Part shown: piece by piece, positions 62,552 through 64,000 of the stretch
Layout of the letters: every line of letters starts with the position of its first letter
Numbering within the stretch: position 1 is the stretch's first letter
Source: Azoarcus sp.
GTDB taxonomy: Bacteria; Pseudomonadota; Gammaproteobacteria; Burkholderiales; Rhodocyclaceae
Direction of reading: 5' to 3'
NCBI GenBank assembly: GCA_031285965.1
Contig: JAITVD010000002.1
Location: 1-64,000 of the forward strand
Length of the DNA stretch: 64,000 bases
Notes under the pieces: generated by a model
What the model was told of the DNA's origin: nothing
Seen by the model: the letters and a program-made list of their open reading frames with translations, nothing else
Database searches by the model: none
Made by a program: the position numbers and the translations under genes

Positions 62552-63469
62552 TTGCTCCCATCGCGTTTTTGCAAACGCCCAGAGCCAAAAAACCCGCCAG
62601 ATGGTAGAGTTTCGGTCTTAGCTCAAGCAATCGAGGCTCACAAAATTTCAAACTCCCGGCCATTTCTCAAAATCGCCGCGCTCCAGATGGTCTCCGGCGC
62701 GGACATGTCGGCGAATCTCGCGGCGGCGGATGAACTGATCGGCGAAGCTGCCGCAAGGGGTGCGCAGATGGTGGCGCTGCCCGAGCACTTCTCGCTGATG
62801 GCGGCGAGCGAGGCCGACAGGCTCCGCGCTTGCGAGCGCGAAGGCAGCGGGCCGGTTCAGGATTTTCTGGGCGAAGCCGCCGCTCGCCACGGCATATGGA
62901 TTGTCGGCGGCACGTTGCCGCTGGCGGCGGACAACCCGAAAAAAACGCGCAATGCCGTGCTGGTTTTCGATGACAGCGGCAACCAAGTGGCGCGTTACGA
63001 CAAAATCCATCTTTTCGGTTTCAGCCGCGACGAGGAACAGTACGACGAGGATGCCAGCATCGAGCCGGGTTCGCGTGTAGCGTGCTTCGATTCCCCCGCT
63101 GGCAAAATTGGGCTGGCGGTGTGCTATGACCTGCGTTTCCCGGAGCTTTTCCGCGCAATGGGCAAGGTCGACCTGATTGTCCTGCCCGCCGCTTTCACGC
63201 GCACGACCGGGCTGGCGCATTGGGAAACGTTGCTGCGGGCGCGAGCCATCGAAAACCAGTGCTATCTGGCGGCGGCGGCGCAAGGCGGGGCGCACCCGAA
63301 TGGTCGCAGCACTTGGGGACACAGCATGATTGTCGACCCTTGGGGCGACATTCTGGCTTGCCGACCGGAAGGGGCTGGCGTGGTCGTGGCCGACCTCGAT
63401 CCGGTCTGGCTCGTCACCGTCCGCAAATGCCTGCCCGCCCTGAGCCACCGCCGCCCGGAGCTTTTCTGA
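62552..63469 (+). CDS. Carbon-nitrogen hydrolase (nitrilase family)
   Basis: MVALPEHFSL, RYDKIHLFGF, GLAVCYDLRFPELFRAM; true start probably downstream of 62552. Confidence 0.9.
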   Translation: MLPSRFCKRPEPKNPPDGRVSVLAQAIEAHKISNSRPFLKIAALQMVSGADMSANLAAADELIGEAAARGAQMVALPEHFSLMAASEADRLRACEREGSGPVQDFLGEAAARHGIWIVGGTLPLAADNPKKTRNAVLVFDDSGNQVARYDKIHLFGFSRDEEQYDEDASIEPGSRVACFDSPAGKIGLAVCYDLRFPELFRAMGKVDLIVLPAAFTRTTGLAHWETLLRARAIENQCYLAAAAQGGAHPNGRSTWGHSMIVDPWGDILACRPEGAGVVVADLDPVWLVTVRKCLPALSHRRPELF

Positions 63470-63518
63470 CGGCAAATCCCTTACCCTTTCCCTCATCGAA
63501 TGACTGGAACAACGCACG

Positions 63519-64000
63519 ATGACAAAAAACGCGCTCAAAGCCGCTGACCGCGCCCTGCTCTCGCCCCACGGACTTGGCTTGGAAGAACTCGAAAAAGCTC
63601 TCCGCAAGCTAATGCGGCGCGACCTCGATTATGGCGACCTCTATTTCCAATACGCCCGCGCCGAGGGCTGGGGACTGGAGGAAGGCATCGTCAAATCGGG
63701 CAGTTTCAGCATCGAGGAAGGCGTCGGGGTTCGTGCGGTGAGCGGGGAAAAAACCGCTTTTGCCTATTCCGACGATATTTCGATGGACGCGCTGCTCGAT
63801 GCCGTGCGCGTCACGCGCGCCATTGGCGCGGCGGGCAAAAAGCAGACGGTCAAGCTCTCGCCGCGCAAGCCGCCCGTTAGGCTCTATCGTGCCGACGACC
63901 CGCTCGCTTCGCTCGACGACACCGCCAAGGTGCAATTGCTCGAACGGCTGGAAGCCTTTGCCCGCGCCGAGGATTCGCGTGTCACGCAGGTCATGGCGGG
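63519..64000 (+). CDS. tldD: Metalloprotease TldD, 5' portion (runs off window)
   Basis: MTKNALKAADRALLSPHGLGLEELEKALRKLMRRDLDYGDLYFQY...; open to the window end. Confidence 0.85.
   Translation, partial: MTKNALKAADRALLSPHGLGLEELEKALRKLMRRDLDYGDLYFQYARAEGWGLEEGIVKSGSFSIEEGVGVRAVSGEKTAFAYSDDISMDALLDAVRVTRAIGAAGKKQTVKLSPRKPPVRLYRADDPLASLDDTAKVQLLERLEAFARAEDSRVTQVMA

Overview
GC-rich beta-proteobacterial-type chromosome segment. The core is housekeeping: fumarase, engB, cytochrome c4, resB/ccsB, rpiA, apbC, metG, dacA-like, maeB, ampD, purL, ETF-QO, flgK/flgL, tRNA-Leu, rnr, rlmB, an EpsB-type sugar transferase with PrsK/PrsR, gyrA, serC, flhA/flhB, nitrilase and tldD (truncated at the window edge). 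AT-rich accessory patches interrupt it: (i) an orphan Tdi1-like immunity gene between structured, related flanks that resemble an integron attC site; (ii) a stand-alone RelA/SpoT-domain protein; (iii) a GIY-YIG protein; (iv) two unknown genes between the real apbC 3' end and a diverged copy of it; (v) an HNH endonuclease plus a fused M-S methylase; (vi) a PstI/BsuBI-type R-M pair; (vii) a DUF6973-like gene split by a perfect 17-bp tandem duplication and overlapping a lipoprotein gene. Other points for follow-up are a PTS EIIC-EAL fusion translationally coupled to an OprD-like porin, a ~50-aa AT-richer insertion inside MetG, a duplicated prsK start, and an NPAH variant of the FlhB autocleavage motif. 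All family calls come from reading motifs; no database search was run.
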